DNA of 64,000 nucleotides from Mesorhizobium sp. J428 (GCF_024699925.1 NZ_JAJOMX010000001.1:124001-188000), one strand, 5' to 3'. Numbered from the stretch's first letter, positions 24,669 through 35,902 are shown. The notes: generated from the letters alone by a model not told the origin. Numbers and translations: made by a program.

Positions 24669-25694
24669 TTACGGCAGCATCCGCTCTTCCTTCGGCGGCA
24701 GGAACGAGGCGTCGAAGATCTGGTCGGCCTTCACATTGCCGGCGAGCTTCATCGAGACGGTCAGATACTCGATCGACTTGGTGAGCTTGCCCATGTCCAG
24801 ACCGCCGAAGCCGTTCTCGACGACGTAGGGCGTCTTGATGTTGAGATCGTTCGCCATCTTGAGTCGCTCGATCTCGATGTCCTTCTTCAAGACCTCGTTG
24901 CGCGCCATCACGGCGGCGACGCCTGCTTCCGGATCGGCGACCGCGTCGGCAAAGCCCTTGGCCAGCGCCTTGAGGAAGCCCTTCACCGCATCGGGATTCG
25001 CCGCCGCAAAGTCGGTGTTGACCAGGATCGAGTTGCCGTAGAGATCCAGCCCGTGCTCGGCCATCAGGATCATCGAGATGTCGTCCGCGGCCACCCCTTG
25101 CGCCTTCAGGTTCAGCACCGAGGAGAAGGCGAAACCGAAGATGCCGTCGACCTGGCCCTGCGCCAACATCGGCTCGCGCACCGGGAATCCGACGCTCTCG
25201 ATCGTCACCTTGGAAGCGTCGATGCCGGCGGCCTGCACGAAGGCCGGCCACTGCGCGAAGGCGCCGTCCGGCGGCGGCGCGCCGAGCTTGTGGCCTTCGA
25301 CCGACTTCGGATCTTCAGTGATGCCGAGGCTCTTGCGGCCGATGATCGAGAACGGCGGCCGCTCGTAGATCACCATCACCGCCTTGATCTTCTGGGTCGG
25401 GTCGGTGTCGAGGAACTTGATCAGCGAATTGATGTCGCCGAAGCCCATCTGATAGGCGCCCGTAGCTACCCGCGGGATCGCCTCCACCGAACCGTTGCCT
25501 GTGTCGATGGTGACGTTGAGTCCCGCTTCCTTGAAATAGCCCTTGTCCATCGCGAGGAAGAAACCGGCCGCCGGCCCCTCGAACTTCCAGTCCAGCGTGA
25601 ACTTGATGTCTGTCTCGGCCGCAGCCGGCGCGGCGAAGGCCACGGCTCCGGCCAATGCGGCGGCAGCGAGCGAGAACGCTCTGCGATTGATCAT
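24669..25694 (-). CDS. NMT1/THI5-like ABC substrate-binding protein
   Basis: The 341-residue product begins with a signal peptide (RRAFSLAAAALAGAVAFAAP, cleavage near AAAE). Next comes the NMT1/SsuA-like fold: IKFTLDWKFEGPAAGFFLAM, GYFKEAGLNVTID and the dipeptide-like GYDIN variant MGFGDINSL. It captures the substrate in the periplasm for the permease/ATPase pair downstream. The W-K-F-E-G-P pattern resembles proteins for pyrimidine precursors, taurine or aromatic acids, but none of these can be chosen. It is the first gene of its operon and is followed by a large hairpin element. Confidence 0.9.
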   Translation of the reverse strand: MINRRAFSLAAAALAGAVAFAAPAAAETDIKFTLDWKFEGPAAGFFLAMDKGYFKEAGLNVTIDTGNGSVEAIPRVATGAYQMGFGDINSLIKFLDTDPTQKIKAVMVIYERPPFSIIGRKSLGITEDPKSVEGHKLGAPPPDGAFAQWPAFVQAAGIDASKVTIESVGFPVREPMLAQGQVDGIFGFAFSSVLNLKAQGVAADDISMILMAEHGLDLYGNSILVNTDFAAANPDAVKGFLKALAKGFADAVADPEAGVAAVMARNEVLKKDIEIERLKMANDLNIKTPYVVENGFGGLDMGKLTKSIEYLTVSMKLAGNVKADQIFDASFLPPKEERMLP

Positions 25695-25900
25695 GCTTCG
25701 ACACTCCCCAACGTTTGTCAGAACGGCATCAAACAGGGGCCGGACGGGCTTGGCAAGGCAAATTCTGCACAGACATTCATCACCTGTCGCCCCTGACCGT
25801 TTCGTAAGCATTCAACGCCCGGTTGCTCCTGCAACGGGCGTCGCTTGACGAATTTGTCGGCAAAGCGCCAAGTCACCCTGCGGTCGCGCGGGAGGAAAAC

Positions 25901-26830
25901 ATGGCTTTCGACAGAACGATCAGCGTCGCCTCGCCGACAGGCGCCACGCTCAACGCCTATGTCCGCCTCGCCGAGGGGTCTCCGCGCGGCGTGGTGCAGA
26001 TCAACCACGGCCTCGCGGAACACGCCGCGCGCTATGCCCGCTTCGCCGATTTCCTCGCCGCGCGCGGCTTCCATGTCTATGCGCACGACCATCGCGGCCA
26101 TGGCGCGACGATAGCCCCGGACGCCCCGCCCCGCATCTTCGCGAGGCAGGACGGCGCGGCAAAGGTCGTCGCCGACATCGACGCGATGCACGACCGCATC
26201 GCGGCCGACCACCCCGGCCTGCCGGTCGTCCTGTTCGGCCATTCGATGGGCGGCCTGTCGGGTATGAATCACGTGTTGAAGCACTCCGCCCGGCTGCATG
26301 CGGCGGTGATCTGCAACGCCAACTTCTCCGCGGGCCTGCCCGGCCGCCTCGCTCAGGCGGTGCTCGCCTTCGAGCGCTTCCGGCTCGGTTCCGACGTGTC
26401 TTCGCGCATCCTGCCGAAGCTGACTTTCCAGGCTTGGGCGAAGCAGATCAAGGACCGCCGCACCGAATTCGATTGGCTGTCACGCGACCCGGCCGAGGTC
26501 GACAAATACGTCGCCGACCCGCTCTGCGGCTGGGACGCGTCGGTATCGATGTGGCGGGACGTGTTCGACTTCATCTTCGCCGGCGCCGACGACCGCAATT
26601 ATGCTCCCATTCACCGCGACCTGCCGCTCTATCTGGTCGGCGGAGAACACGATCCCGCGACCGACGGCGGCAAGGCGGTGCGCCACCACGCCGAACGACT
26701 GAGGCGAATGGGTTTTTCGAATCTGGTTTCAACGATTTACCCGCAGACCCGCCACGAAAGCCTGAACGAAGTAAACCGCGACCAGGTGATGACAGACTTC
26801 GCGGCGTGGCTGGCGCGGATCGTCGCCTGA
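25901..26830 (+). CDS. alpha/beta hydrolase, monoacylglycerol-lipase-like
   Basis: This 309-residue protein is a serine hydrolase of the Hydrolase_4 / monoacylglycerol lipase group. The nucleophile is the serine of GHSMGG (about residue 113), the acid lies in GGEHDPATDGG and the histidine in TRHESLNE. The HG-x-AEHAARY motif near residues 36-44 is typical of this group and forms the oxyanion hole. No signal peptide is seen, so it acts in the cytoplasm or at the inner membrane face. ATG at 25901 follows a GGAGG site at 25891-25895. Likely substrates are mono-acylglycerols or similar esters. Confidence 0.88.
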   Translation: MAFDRTISVASPTGATLNAYVRLAEGSPRGVVQINHGLAEHAARYARFADFLAARGFHVYAHDHRGHGATIAPDAPPRIFARQDGAAKVVADIDAMHDRIAADHPGLPVVLFGHSMGGLSGMNHVLKHSARLHAAVICNANFSAGLPGRLAQAVLAFERFRLGSDVSSRILPKLTFQAWAKQIKDRRTEFDWLSRDPAEVDKYVADPLCGWDASVSMWRDVFDFIFAGADDRNYAPIHRDLPLYLVGGEHDPATDGGKAVRHHAERLRRMGFSNLVSTIYPQTRHESLNEVNRDQVMTDFAAWLARIVA

Positions 26831-26877
26831 CCACCGAAATCGCTGGTCCCATCCCTGTCGCGCCCTAGTTTATCGTT

Positions 26878-27015
26878 ATGACTTCAGGAGTATCCATCGC
26901 CGTCGGGATCGCGCTCGGCGTGGCCATCGGTCTGGCGCTCGACAATATTGCCATGGGAATCGGCATCGGGCTCGCGCTCGGGATAGCCATTGGGCTGATA
27001 AGCAAACGGCGCTGA
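26878..27015 (+). CDS. 45-residue glycine-zipper membrane protein
   Basis: A short frame codes for 45 residues made of two hydrophobic halves with a G-x-x-x-G style repeat: GIALGVAIGLAL, then a DNIAM turn, then GIGIGLALGIAIGLI, ending SKRR. The two halves resemble each other at both protein and DNA level, as if one helix had been duplicated to make a hairpin. Positive residues only at the C-terminus suggest both ends in the cytoplasm. It is 47 bases downstream of the lipase-like gene on the same strand. No family is named; glycine-zipper peptides usually pack tightly in membranes and may oligomerise. The following 27016-27209 holds no gene I can see. Confidence 0.6.
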   Translation: MTSGVSIAVGIALGVAIGLALDNIAMGIGIGLALGIAIGLISKRR

Positions 27016-27209
27016 GCCGTCCAATCTCAAACCGATTGTTCGTCCGTCCGCAGCAGCCACGCCTGCACGCCGAGCCTGGCGAAGCCGACCGGCTCCAGGC
27101 AGGCCACGTTCCTGCTCCGCCAGAGGGGCACGTGCCGTGTGGCACAAGGCAGGCCCGTGACATCGCTTCCGGCCGCTGCTAGTCAGCCGGCAATCGGAGT
27201 CTCTCACGC

Positions 27210-28394
27210 ATGTCCAAGCCACCGCTCTCCGGCATCCGCGTCATCGAGTTGGCCCGCATCCTCGCCGGCCCCTGGGCCGGACAGGTGCTTGCCGACCTCG
27301 GCGCGGACGTGATCAAGGTGGAGAATCCGGACGGCGGTGACGACACCCGCAAATGGGGCCCGCCCTTCGTGACGGCCAAGGACGGCGCCAACCTGTCGGC
27401 CGCCTATTACCATTCGACCAACCGCGGCAAACGCTCGATCGGCATCGACTTCACCACGCCCGAGGGCGCCGAGACGCTCAGGAAGCTGATTGCCGACGCC
27501 GACGTGCTGATCGAGAACTTCAAGGTCGGCGGCCTGAAGAAATACGGCTTCGACTACGACAGCGTGAAGGCACTCAACCCGCGCCTTGTCTACTGCTCCA
27601 TCACCGGCTTCGGCCAGACCGGCCCCTACGCGCCGCGCGCCGGCTACGACTTCATCATCCAGGGAATGTCCGGCATGATGTCGATCACCGGCGAGGCAGG
27701 CCGCGAGCCGCAGAAGGCGGGCGTCGCGATCTCCGACATCTTCACCGGCCTCTATTCCGTCATCGCCATCCAGGCGGCCCTTCGCCATGCCGAAGCGACC
27801 GGCGAGGGCCAGCACATAGATATGGCACTCTACGACACGCAGATCTCGGTGCTCGGCAACCAGAACCTCAACTATCTCGTCTCCGGCAAAGCGCCGATCC
27901 AGATGGGCAACGCTCACATGAACATCGCGCCCTACGAGGTACTGCCGCTGGCCGATGGCCACTTCATCCTCGCGGCGGGTAATGACGGGCAGTTCCAGCG
28001 CTTCTGCAAGGTTGTCGGCCTCGACGAACTGCCCGCCGATCCCGATTTCGCGACCAATCCTGCGCGCGTGGTCAACCGCGCCCGCCTGCGCGAAAAGCTG
28101 GTCGCCGCGCTCGCCTCGTGGACCCGCGCCGACCTGCTGCCGAAGCTTGACGCGGCCGCGGTGCCGGCGAGCCCGATCAACAACATCGCCGAGAGCTTCG
28201 CCGACCCGCAGGCGATCGCGCGCGGCATGCGGATTGACCTCCCCGACGGCCACGGCGAGACGTTGCCCGGGGTGCGCGCGCCGATGCTGTTCTCGGCGAC
28301 CCCGATCGAATACTCTCGCCCCTCGCCGAGGCTCGGAGAGCACACGGCGGAAATCCTGGCTGAACTCGACCAAAGCAAGGAACGCGATCGATGA
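27210..28394 (+). CDS. CaiB/BaiF family CoA-transferase (class III)
   Basis: The 394-residue enzyme shows family III CoA-transferase features: IRVIELARILAGPWAGQVLA at the N-terminus, GADVIKVE, the NRGKRSIGID loop and the catalytic Asp176 in GVAISDIFTGLYS. The reaction moves CoA from one acyl-CoA to a free acid through an aspartyl thioester. The glycine loop near residue 255 reads AGNDGQ, unlike the GGGGQ of formyl-CoA transferase, so an oxalate pathway is not supported. It overlaps the LysE-type gene by ATGA and is followed by a ThDP enzyme. Confidence 0.9.
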   Translation: MSKPPLSGIRVIELARILAGPWAGQVLADLGADVIKVENPDGGDDTRKWGPPFVTAKDGANLSAAYYHSTNRGKRSIGIDFTTPEGAETLRKLIADADVLIENFKVGGLKKYGFDYDSVKALNPRLVYCSITGFGQTGPYAPRAGYDFIIQGMSGMMSITGEAGREPQKAGVAISDIFTGLYSVIAIQAALRHAEATGEGQHIDMALYDTQISVLGNQNLNYLVSGKAPIQMGNAHMNIAPYEVLPLADGHFILAAGNDGQFQRFCKVVGLDELPADPDFATNPARVVNRARLREKLVAALASWTRADLLPKLDAAAVPASPINNIAESFADPQAIARGMRIDLPDGHGETLPGVRAPMLFSATPIEYSRPSPRLGEHTAEILAELDQSKERDR

Positions 28395-29023
28395 GCGTCT
28401 GGACTCTCCTGGCCTTCTCCGCCGTCGCCTTCATCGCCATTGCCACGCCCGGCCCGACGGTGCTGCTGGCGCTTGCCAACGGGTCGCGCTTCGGCTTCCG
28501 CCGCGCGGCATGGGGAATGGCCGGGGCCGCGACGTCGGACTTCGTTCTGGTCGGCGCGGCGGCAATCGGCCTCGGTGCGCTGCTCGCCGCATCCGAGTTC
28601 TGGTTCGCGGTCGTCAAATGGGTCGGCGTTGCCTACCTCGCCTGGCTCGGCATCCAGCTTCTGCGGTCGCGCGGCAGCCTCGATCCCGCGGCCCTCGCCT
28701 CGACAGACCAGCTTCGCGGGTCGCCGCGCGCGCTGTTCGGGAAGAGCTTCTTTGTCGCGGTGACGAACCCCAAGGGATACCTCTTCGTCTCGGCTTTCCT
28801 GCCGCAGTTCGTGTCCGCCTCTGGCCCTCAGCTTCCCCAATATGCGGTCCTGGCCATCCTCTTCGCTGCGATCGACGTGGCGGTGATGGCCATGTACGCG
28901 GGCTTCGGCGCGCAGGCGGTGCGCGTGCTGACGCGCGGCGGCCTGGTCTGGCTCGACCGCGCCTGCGGCGGTGCGCTTCTGGCGCTTGCCGGCTCCCTCG
29001 CCTTCTATCGCAAGGCGGCCTGA
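28391..29023 (+). CDS. LysE family translocator
   Basis: A 210-residue membrane protein of the LysE/RhtB superfamily with about six spans and the signature IATPGPTVLLALANGSRFG near the start. The conserved TNPKGYLFVSAFLPQF appears in the middle. Members export basic or small amino acids and related metabolites. It overlaps the CoA-transferase stop by four bases and precedes the ThDP enzyme by 27 bases, so all three are one transcription unit. It may expel an amino acid or acid produced by the two enzymes. Confidence 0.88.
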   Translation: MSVWTLLAFSAVAFIAIATPGPTVLLALANGSRFGFRRAAWGMAGAATSDFVLVGAAAIGLGALLAASEFWFAVVKWVGVAYLAWLGIQLLRSRGSLDPAALASTDQLRGSPRALFGKSFFVAVTNPKGYLFVSAFLPQFVSASGPQLPQYAVLAILFAAIDVAVMAMYAGFGAQAVRVLTRGGLVWLDRACGGALLALAGSLAFYRKAA

Positions 29024-29050
29024 TATCCGAACCGACCGAGAGGACATCGC

Positions 29051-30700
29051 ATGAAGACCGGCGGACAGCTCATCGTCGACTGCCTCGAAGCCAACGGCGT
29101 CGAACGCATCTATTCGGTACCCGGCGAGAGTTATCTCGCCGTGCTGGACGCGCTGCATGACTCGAAGATCGCGAACATCGTCTGCCGCCAGGAAGGCGGG
29201 GCCGCGATGATGGCGGATTGCGAAGGCCGCCTGACCGGAAAACCGGGCATCTGCTTCGTCACCCGCGGCCCCGGCGCCACCAACGCATCGGCCGGGATCC
29301 ACATATCGCGGCAAGATTCCAATCCGGTCGTCATGTTCGTCGGCCAGGTCGCACGCGGCAATCTCGAGCGCGAGGCGTTTCAGGAGGTCGACTACCGGGC
29401 CTTCTTCGGCTCGATGGCCAAATGGGTGGTCGAGATCGACGACGCCCGCCGTATTCCCGAACTCGTCACCCGCGCCTTCGCCGTCGCCACCTCCGGACGC
29501 CCGGGCCCGGTGATCGTTGCCCTGCCGGAAGATATGCTGACCGACGAGGTGGAAGCGCCGGTGCCCCTGCCCTTCGTGCCGGTGGACAGCGCGCCCGGCG
29601 AGGCGGAGATGGCCGCCACCGTCGCCCTGCTGGAAAAGGCCGAGCGGCCCTTCGTCATCCTCGGCGGCACGCGTTGGACAGCCGACGCGGTCAAGGCCAT
29701 GTGCGGCGCGCTGGAGCGGTGGAAGCTTCCCGCCGGCTGCTCCTTCCGCCGCCAGGCGCTCTGCGACCAGCTTCACGTCTCCTACGCGGGCGACATCGGT
29801 ATCGGCATCAACCCGAAGCTCGGCGACTATATCAAGAAGTCCGACCTGATCCTGCTCGTCGGCTGCCGCTTCGGTGAAATGCCGTCCGCCGACTACACAT
29901 TGATGAAGAGCCCCTATCCCGACCAGAAGCTGGTTCACATCTATCCCGACCCGCACGAACTCGGCCGCGTCTATCGCCCGACCGTCGCGATCAACGCCAC
30001 GCCGGCAGCGTTTGCCCACGCCCTGGCCAGGACTACACCGCGAGCCACGCCGGTCTGGGCGAACCGAACTGCCGAGATGCATGAAGACTACCTCGCATGG
30101 TCGACGCCGCCGGCCGACGGCCCCGGTCCGGTCAAGATCGGTCCGATCATGGCCTGGCTGGAGGAACACCTGCCGAAGGATGCGATCATCGCCAACGGCG
30201 CCGGCAACTTCGCCACCTGGATTCACAGGTTCCACCGCTTCCGCAGCTTCAACTCGCAGGCCGCCCCCACCTCGGGCTCCATGGGCTACGGCGTGCCGGG
30301 CGGCGTCGCCGCCAAGCTGACGTTTCCCGAACGCGAGGTCATTGTCTGGGCCGGCGACGGCGACTTCCTGATGAACGGCCAGGAGTTCGCAACAGCAATC
30401 CAGTATGGCGCACCGATCATCGTCGTGATCCTCAACAACGGCATCTACGGCACGATCCGCATGCATCAGGAGCGCGAATATCCCGGCCGCGTCTCCGGCA
30501 CGACATTGCAGAATCCGGACTTCGCGGCCCTCGCCCGCGCCTATGGCGGCCACGGCGAAACGGTGGCGAAGACGGACGAATTCGCGCCCGCCTTCGAGCG
30601 GGCCCGCGCCAGCGGCAAGCCGTCGATTATCGAGATCAAGCTCGACCCCGAAGCGATCACGCCGACGCGCACGCTGACCCAGATTCGCGAAGGAAAGTAG
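29051..30700 (+). CDS. thiamine-diphosphate-dependent enzyme, acetolactate synthase-like
   Basis: The 549-residue enzyme has the three-domain ThDP layout. The catalytic glutamate is Glu48 in CRQEGGAAMMA, and the cofactor motif runs from GDGDFLMN to NNGIYG near residues 435-470. TRGPGATNA matches the acetohydroxyacid synthase / benzoylformate decarboxylase superfamily. It lacks the small regulatory subunit gene next door, so a catabolic decarboxylase, carboligase or oxidase is likelier than the housekeeping isoleucine/valine enzyme. Its operon partners are a CoA-transferase and a LysE exporter. The actual 2-oxo acid is unknown. Confidence 0.87.
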   Translation: MKTGGQLIVDCLEANGVERIYSVPGESYLAVLDALHDSKIANIVCRQEGGAAMMADCEGRLTGKPGICFVTRGPGATNASAGIHISRQDSNPVVMFVGQVARGNLEREAFQEVDYRAFFGSMAKWVVEIDDARRIPELVTRAFAVATSGRPGPVIVALPEDMLTDEVEAPVPLPFVPVDSAPGEAEMAATVALLEKAERPFVILGGTRWTADAVKAMCGALERWKLPAGCSFRRQALCDQLHVSYAGDIGIGINPKLGDYIKKSDLILLVGCRFGEMPSADYTLMKSPYPDQKLVHIYPDPHELGRVYRPTVAINATPAAFAHALARTTPRATPVWANRTAEMHEDYLAWSTPPADGPGPVKIGPIMAWLEEHLPKDAIIANGAGNFATWIHRFHRFRSFNSQAAPTSGSMGYGVPGGVAAKLTFPEREVIVWAGDGDFLMNGQEFATAIQYGAPIIVVILNNGIYGTIRMHQEREYPGRVSGTTLQNPDFAALARAYGGHGETVAKTDEFAPAFERARASGKPSIIEIKLDPEAITPTRTLTQIREGK

Positions 30701-30739
30701 GCGACGCCTTGCGCGCCCCGGGACGCAGGCCGCGCCGGC

Positions 30740-32898
<2,159 letters not shown>

Positions 32899-32919
32899 GC
32901 AGCTCGTAGGGAGGAATAC

Positions 32920-33318
32920 ATGAGCAATGAGGACGGCAAGGAGGATCGGATCGAAACGGGCATGAAGACCCGCCGTTTGGTGCTGGGTGACGCCTGGGTC
33001 GACGCGGCGAATGCGCGCCGCACCGAGTTCGATTCCGACTTCCAGGACTATATCACCGGCATGGCCTGGAACGACGTCTGGTCGCGCCCCGGCCTGACGA
33101 AACGCGAGCGCTCGATGATCACCATCGCGCTGCTGGCCGGCCTCGGCCAGTGGGACGAGGTTGCCATGCATACCAGGGCAACGCTGAACACCGGCGCCAG
33201 CCGCGACGACCTGCGCGAGGTGATGTTCCACGTTGCCGTCTATGCTGGCGTGCCCGCGGCCAATCATGCGATCAAGGTCATGAAGCAGGTCTTTGCCGAG
33301 ATCGACGCAAAAGTCTGA
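32920..33318 (+). CDS. pcaC: 4-carboxymuconolactone decarboxylase
   Basis: A 132-residue protein of the carboxymuconolactone decarboxylase / AhpD fold, with [20 protein letters not shown] and [20 protein letters not shown] as family signatures. It decarboxylates gamma-carboxymuconolactone to beta-ketoadipate enol-lactone, the step after pcaB. The ATG is preceded by GGGAGGA. It lies 21 bases after pobA and 10 before pcaH. The length matches stand-alone PcaC, not the PcaDC fusion, so the lactone hydrolase (pcaD) must be encoded elsewhere. Confidence 0.94.
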   Translation: MSNEDGKEDRIETGMKTRRLVLGDAWVDAANARRTEFDSDFQDYITGMAWNDVWSRPGLTKRERSMITIALLAGLGQWDEVAMHTRATLNTGASRDDLREVMFHVAVYAGVPAANHAIKVMKQVFAEIDAKV

Positions 33319-33328
33319 GGAGGAACCC

Positions 33329-34070
33329 ATGTCCAACAACCGCCCGGAGACCGGCTCTTTCTTCGCCCGCGACCGCGAATGGCAGCCTCCGGCCTTCACG
33401 CCCTGGCTACAAGACTTCGGTGCTGCGTTCGCCGCAAAGGGCGATGATCTCGCTCGACAACACGATTTCAGAGATCACCGGGCCGGTCTTCGGCCACAAC
33501 ATGCTGGGCGCACTCGACGACGACCTGATCCACAATTTCGCCAGCCCGGGCGAAAGCGCCATCGGCCAGCGCGTCATCGTCTACGGCCGCGTGCTAGACG
33601 AGCGAGGCAAGGGTGTTCCCGGCGCTTTGCTGGAGTTCTGGCAGGCCAACGCCGGCGGTCGCTACCGCCACAAGAAGGAAACCTACCTCGCGCCACTCGA
33701 TCCCAATTTCGGTGGCTGCGGCCGCACCATCACCGACGAGGACGGCGCCTACGCCTTCCGGACCATCAAGCCAGGCCCCTACCCCTGGCCGAACGGCCCC
33801 AACGACTGGCGGCCTGCCCACATCCACTTCTCGATCTTCGGCCACGGCTTCGCCCAGCGGCTGATCACGCAGATGTATTTCGAGGGCGACCCGCTGATCT
33901 GGAAATGCCCGATCGTCAGGACCATCCCCGACAAGGCCGCGATCGAACAGTTGATCGCACCGCTCGACATGGAGGCGACCATCCCGATGGATGCCCGCGC
34001 CTACAAGTTCGACATCGTCCTGCGCGGCCGCCGCTCGACCATGTTCGAGAACCGGTTGGAGGGAAACTAG
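33329..34070 (+). CDS. pcaH: protocatechuate 3,4-dioxygenase beta subunit, frame-shifted in this sequence
   Basis: The first frame gives the start [20 protein letters not shown] and reads PPAFTP. The family sequence then continues in the next frame as [20 protein letters not shown] up to the stop at 34070. The junction is at the CCC of about 33402-33407, where one extra C would explain it; the total span is 3n+1. Iron ligands typical of PcaH are present downstream (GRYRHK, then [20 protein letters not shown]). With the shift repaired the protein is about 246 residues, the usual length. PcaGH cleaves protocatechuate between the hydroxyls to 3-carboxy-cis,cis-muconate. The frame break is probably a sequence error because all operon partners are intact. 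Confidence 0.9.
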
Positions 34071-34071
34071 G

Positions 34072-34686
34072 ATGGCCCAGTCGCTCAACCGCCTCAAGGA
34101 ATCCGCCTCGCAGACCGCCGGGCCATACGTCCATATCGGTCTGACCCCGAATTTCGCCGAGATCACCGGTGTCTATTCCGAGGATCTCGGCATCTCCATG
34201 GTCAACGAAAGGACCAGGGGCGAGCGCATTACGGTCAAGGTGCGCGTCATAGACGGCGCCGATACGCCACTGAAGGACGCGCTGGTCGAGATCTGGCAGG
34301 CAGATGCCGCCGGCCTCTACAACTCGCCGTCGGAAATGCGTGGCGCCGCCGATCCGAACTTCACCGGCTGGGGCCGTAAAGCCACCGACATGACCACCGG
34401 CGAATGCGTCTTCGAGACGATCAAGCCCGGTCGCGTGCCGTTCCGTGACGGCCGCCCGCAGGCGCCGCACATCACCTTCTGGGTCGTCGCGCGCGGCATC
34501 AACATCGGCCTACACACCCGGATGTATTTCGCCGACGAGGAAAAGGCCAACGCCGAGGACCCGATCTTCCAGCGCATCGAGCACAAGAACCGCATCCCGA
34601 CGCTGATCGCGCCGCGGGACGGGAACACCTACACCTTCGACATCCGCTTGCAGGGCGAGAAGGAAACCATCTTCTTCGACATCTGA
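34072..34686 (+). CDS. pcaG: protocatechuate 3,4-dioxygenase alpha subunit
   Basis: The 204-residue protein starts MAQSLNRLKESASQTAGPYV and contains DALVEIWQADAAGLYNSP and ITFWVVARGINIGLHTRMYF, hallmarks of PcaG. It forms the alpha/beta heteromer with PcaH; the non-heme iron is held mainly by the beta chain. Its ATG lies one base after the pcaH stop, giving tight coupling, and a GGAGGG site lies 9 bases upstream. It is intact, in contrast to pcaH in this sequence. Confidence 0.95.
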   Translation: MAQSLNRLKESASQTAGPYVHIGLTPNFAEITGVYSEDLGISMVNERTRGERITVKVRVIDGADTPLKDALVEIWQADAAGLYNSPSEMRGAADPNFTGWGRKATDMTTGECVFETIKPGRVPFRDGRPQAPHITFWVVARGINIGLHTRMYFADEEKANAEDPIFQRIEHKNRIPTLIAPRDGNTYTFDIRLQGEKETIFFDI

Positions 34687-34705
34687 GCCCGTGCGATAAG
34701 GCCGC

Positions 34706-35767
34706 ATGACCGTCTCGCCCTTCGACCACCCGATCCTGTCCGGCTTGCTCGGGGACGCCGAGCTTGCCGGCTTCTTCTCGACCGAGGCCGAACTCGACGC
34801 GATGCTTCGCTTCGAGGCGACCCTTGCCGAGGCCGAGGGTGCGGAGGGCATCATCCCGGCCGACGCTGCCAAAGCGATCGCCGCCGTCCTGCCGCGGGCA
34901 GCGCTTCACCACGCCGCGCTCCGCGAGGCGACGCAGCGCGACGGTGTGATCGTTCCGGAACTCGTGCGTCAACTGCGTATTGCGGCCGGCCAGGAGCATG
35001 GCGTGCATGTTCATGCCGGCGCGACAAGCCAGGACGTCATCGACACCGGCCTCGCGCTGCGGCTTGTCGGCATCCTTTCGATCCTCGATGCAAGACTCGC
35101 GGGACTGATCGCGACGCTCGACGCGCTCGGCGCCCGCGACGGCGGGATCGAGACCATGGGCCATACCCGCATGCAGGCTGCGATCCCCGTTCCGGCCGCG
35201 CGCAAGATCCTGAGCTGGCGCGACCCTCTGATACGCCATCGCGAACGCCTCGCAGCCGTGCGTGCCGATCTCGAGATCGCGCATTTCGGCGGCGCGGCCG
35301 GCACGCTGGAAAAACTCGGCGACAAGGGAGAAGCCGTCGGCCGCCGCCTCGCTGCCGCGCTCGGCCTCGCTTACGTTCCTCGCCCGCGCCACAGCGAGCG
35401 CGACGGCATCGCAGCGTTGGCGTCCTGGCTGTCGCTGGTCACCGGCAGCCTCGGCAAGATGGGGCAGGACGTGGCGCTGCTGGCGCAGAGCGAGGTCGCG
35501 GAGGTGAGGCTCGCGGGCGGCGGCGGCTCTTCCGCCATGCCGCATAAGGTCAATCCGGTCGGCGCGGAAGTGCTCGTCACGCTTGCCCGCTTCAACGCCA
35601 CCCTTCTGTCGGGCATGCATCAGGCGCTGGTGCACGAGAACGAGCGCTCGGGCACCGCCTGGACGCTGGAATGGATGCTGCTGCCGCAGATGGTCCTCGC
35701 GGCGGGTGCCGCCCTGCGAACGGCGACGACGCTGGTCGATGGCCTGACCTTCGTCCCAAAGGAGTGA
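34706..35767 (+). CDS. pcaB: 3-carboxy-cis,cis-muconate cycloisomerase
   Basis: A 353-residue member of the fumarase/aspartase superfamily with the signature GGSSAMPHKVNPVGAEVL and the catalytic-region motif HAGATSQDVIDTG. It closes 3-carboxymuconate to gamma-carboxymuconolactone, which PcaC then decarboxylates. It is the last gene of the pobA-pcaCHGB operon, 19 bases after pcaG. The length is somewhat below the 450-residue Pseudomonas enzyme but normal for rhizobial PcaB. Confidence 0.94.
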   Translation: MTVSPFDHPILSGLLGDAELAGFFSTEAELDAMLRFEATLAEAEGAEGIIPADAAKAIAAVLPRAALHHAALREATQRDGVIVPELVRQLRIAAGQEHGVHVHAGATSQDVIDTGLALRLVGILSILDARLAGLIATLDALGARDGGIETMGHTRMQAAIPVPAARKILSWRDPLIRHRERLAAVRADLEIAHFGGAAGTLEKLGDKGEAVGRRLAAALGLAYVPRPRHSERDGIAALASWLSLVTGSLGKMGQDVALLAQSEVAEVRLAGGGGSSAMPHKVNPVGAEVLVTLARFNATLLSGMHQALVHENERSGTAWTLEWMLLPQMVLAAGAALRTATTLVDGLTFVPKE

Positions 35768-35773
35768 CCGCCC

Positions 35774-35902
35774 TTACAGCCCCGCCATCCTGAGCAGGCG
35801 GTTCACCTCGGCAATGACCGCATTTGTCATGTGCCAGTTGTTGTACAGCTGCTCGTAGAGGATGTAGAACGTCACGACGACGACGGCGATGACGATGCGC
35901 AT
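35774..35902 (-). CDS. 42-residue single-span membrane protein
   Basis: This short frame encodes a hydrophobic N-terminal span (MRIVIAVVVVTFYILYEQLY) followed by a polar tail (NNWHMTNAVIAEVNRLLR, then MAGL) likely to form an amphipathic helix. The ATG at 35902 has GGAGAG eight bases upstream. It converges on pcaB with a 6-base gap. No family is recognised. The topology, with a small anchor and exposed helix, resembles regulatory or accessory membrane microproteins. Confidence is moderate because of the short length. Confidence 0.5.
   Translation of the reverse strand: MRIVIAVVVVTFYILYEQLYNNWHMTNAVIAEVNRLLRMAGL

Noticed and set aside
25813..25840. Hairpin GCCCGGTTGC / GCAACGGGC upstream of the lipase-like gene
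   Set aside because: The stem has a bulge, no U-run follows, and its position upstream of a gene start gives no clear role.
27932..30553. 873-codon open frame on the minus strand
   Set aside because: It is antisense to the CoA-transferase, LysE and ThDP genes, all of which have clear family motifs. The antisense product has none.
27210..30700. Oxalate degradation pair (formyl-CoA transferase plus oxalyl-CoA decarboxylase)
   Set aside because: The CoA-transferase has AGNDGQ instead of the GGGGQ loop and the ThDP enzyme resembles acetolactate synthase, not Oxc.
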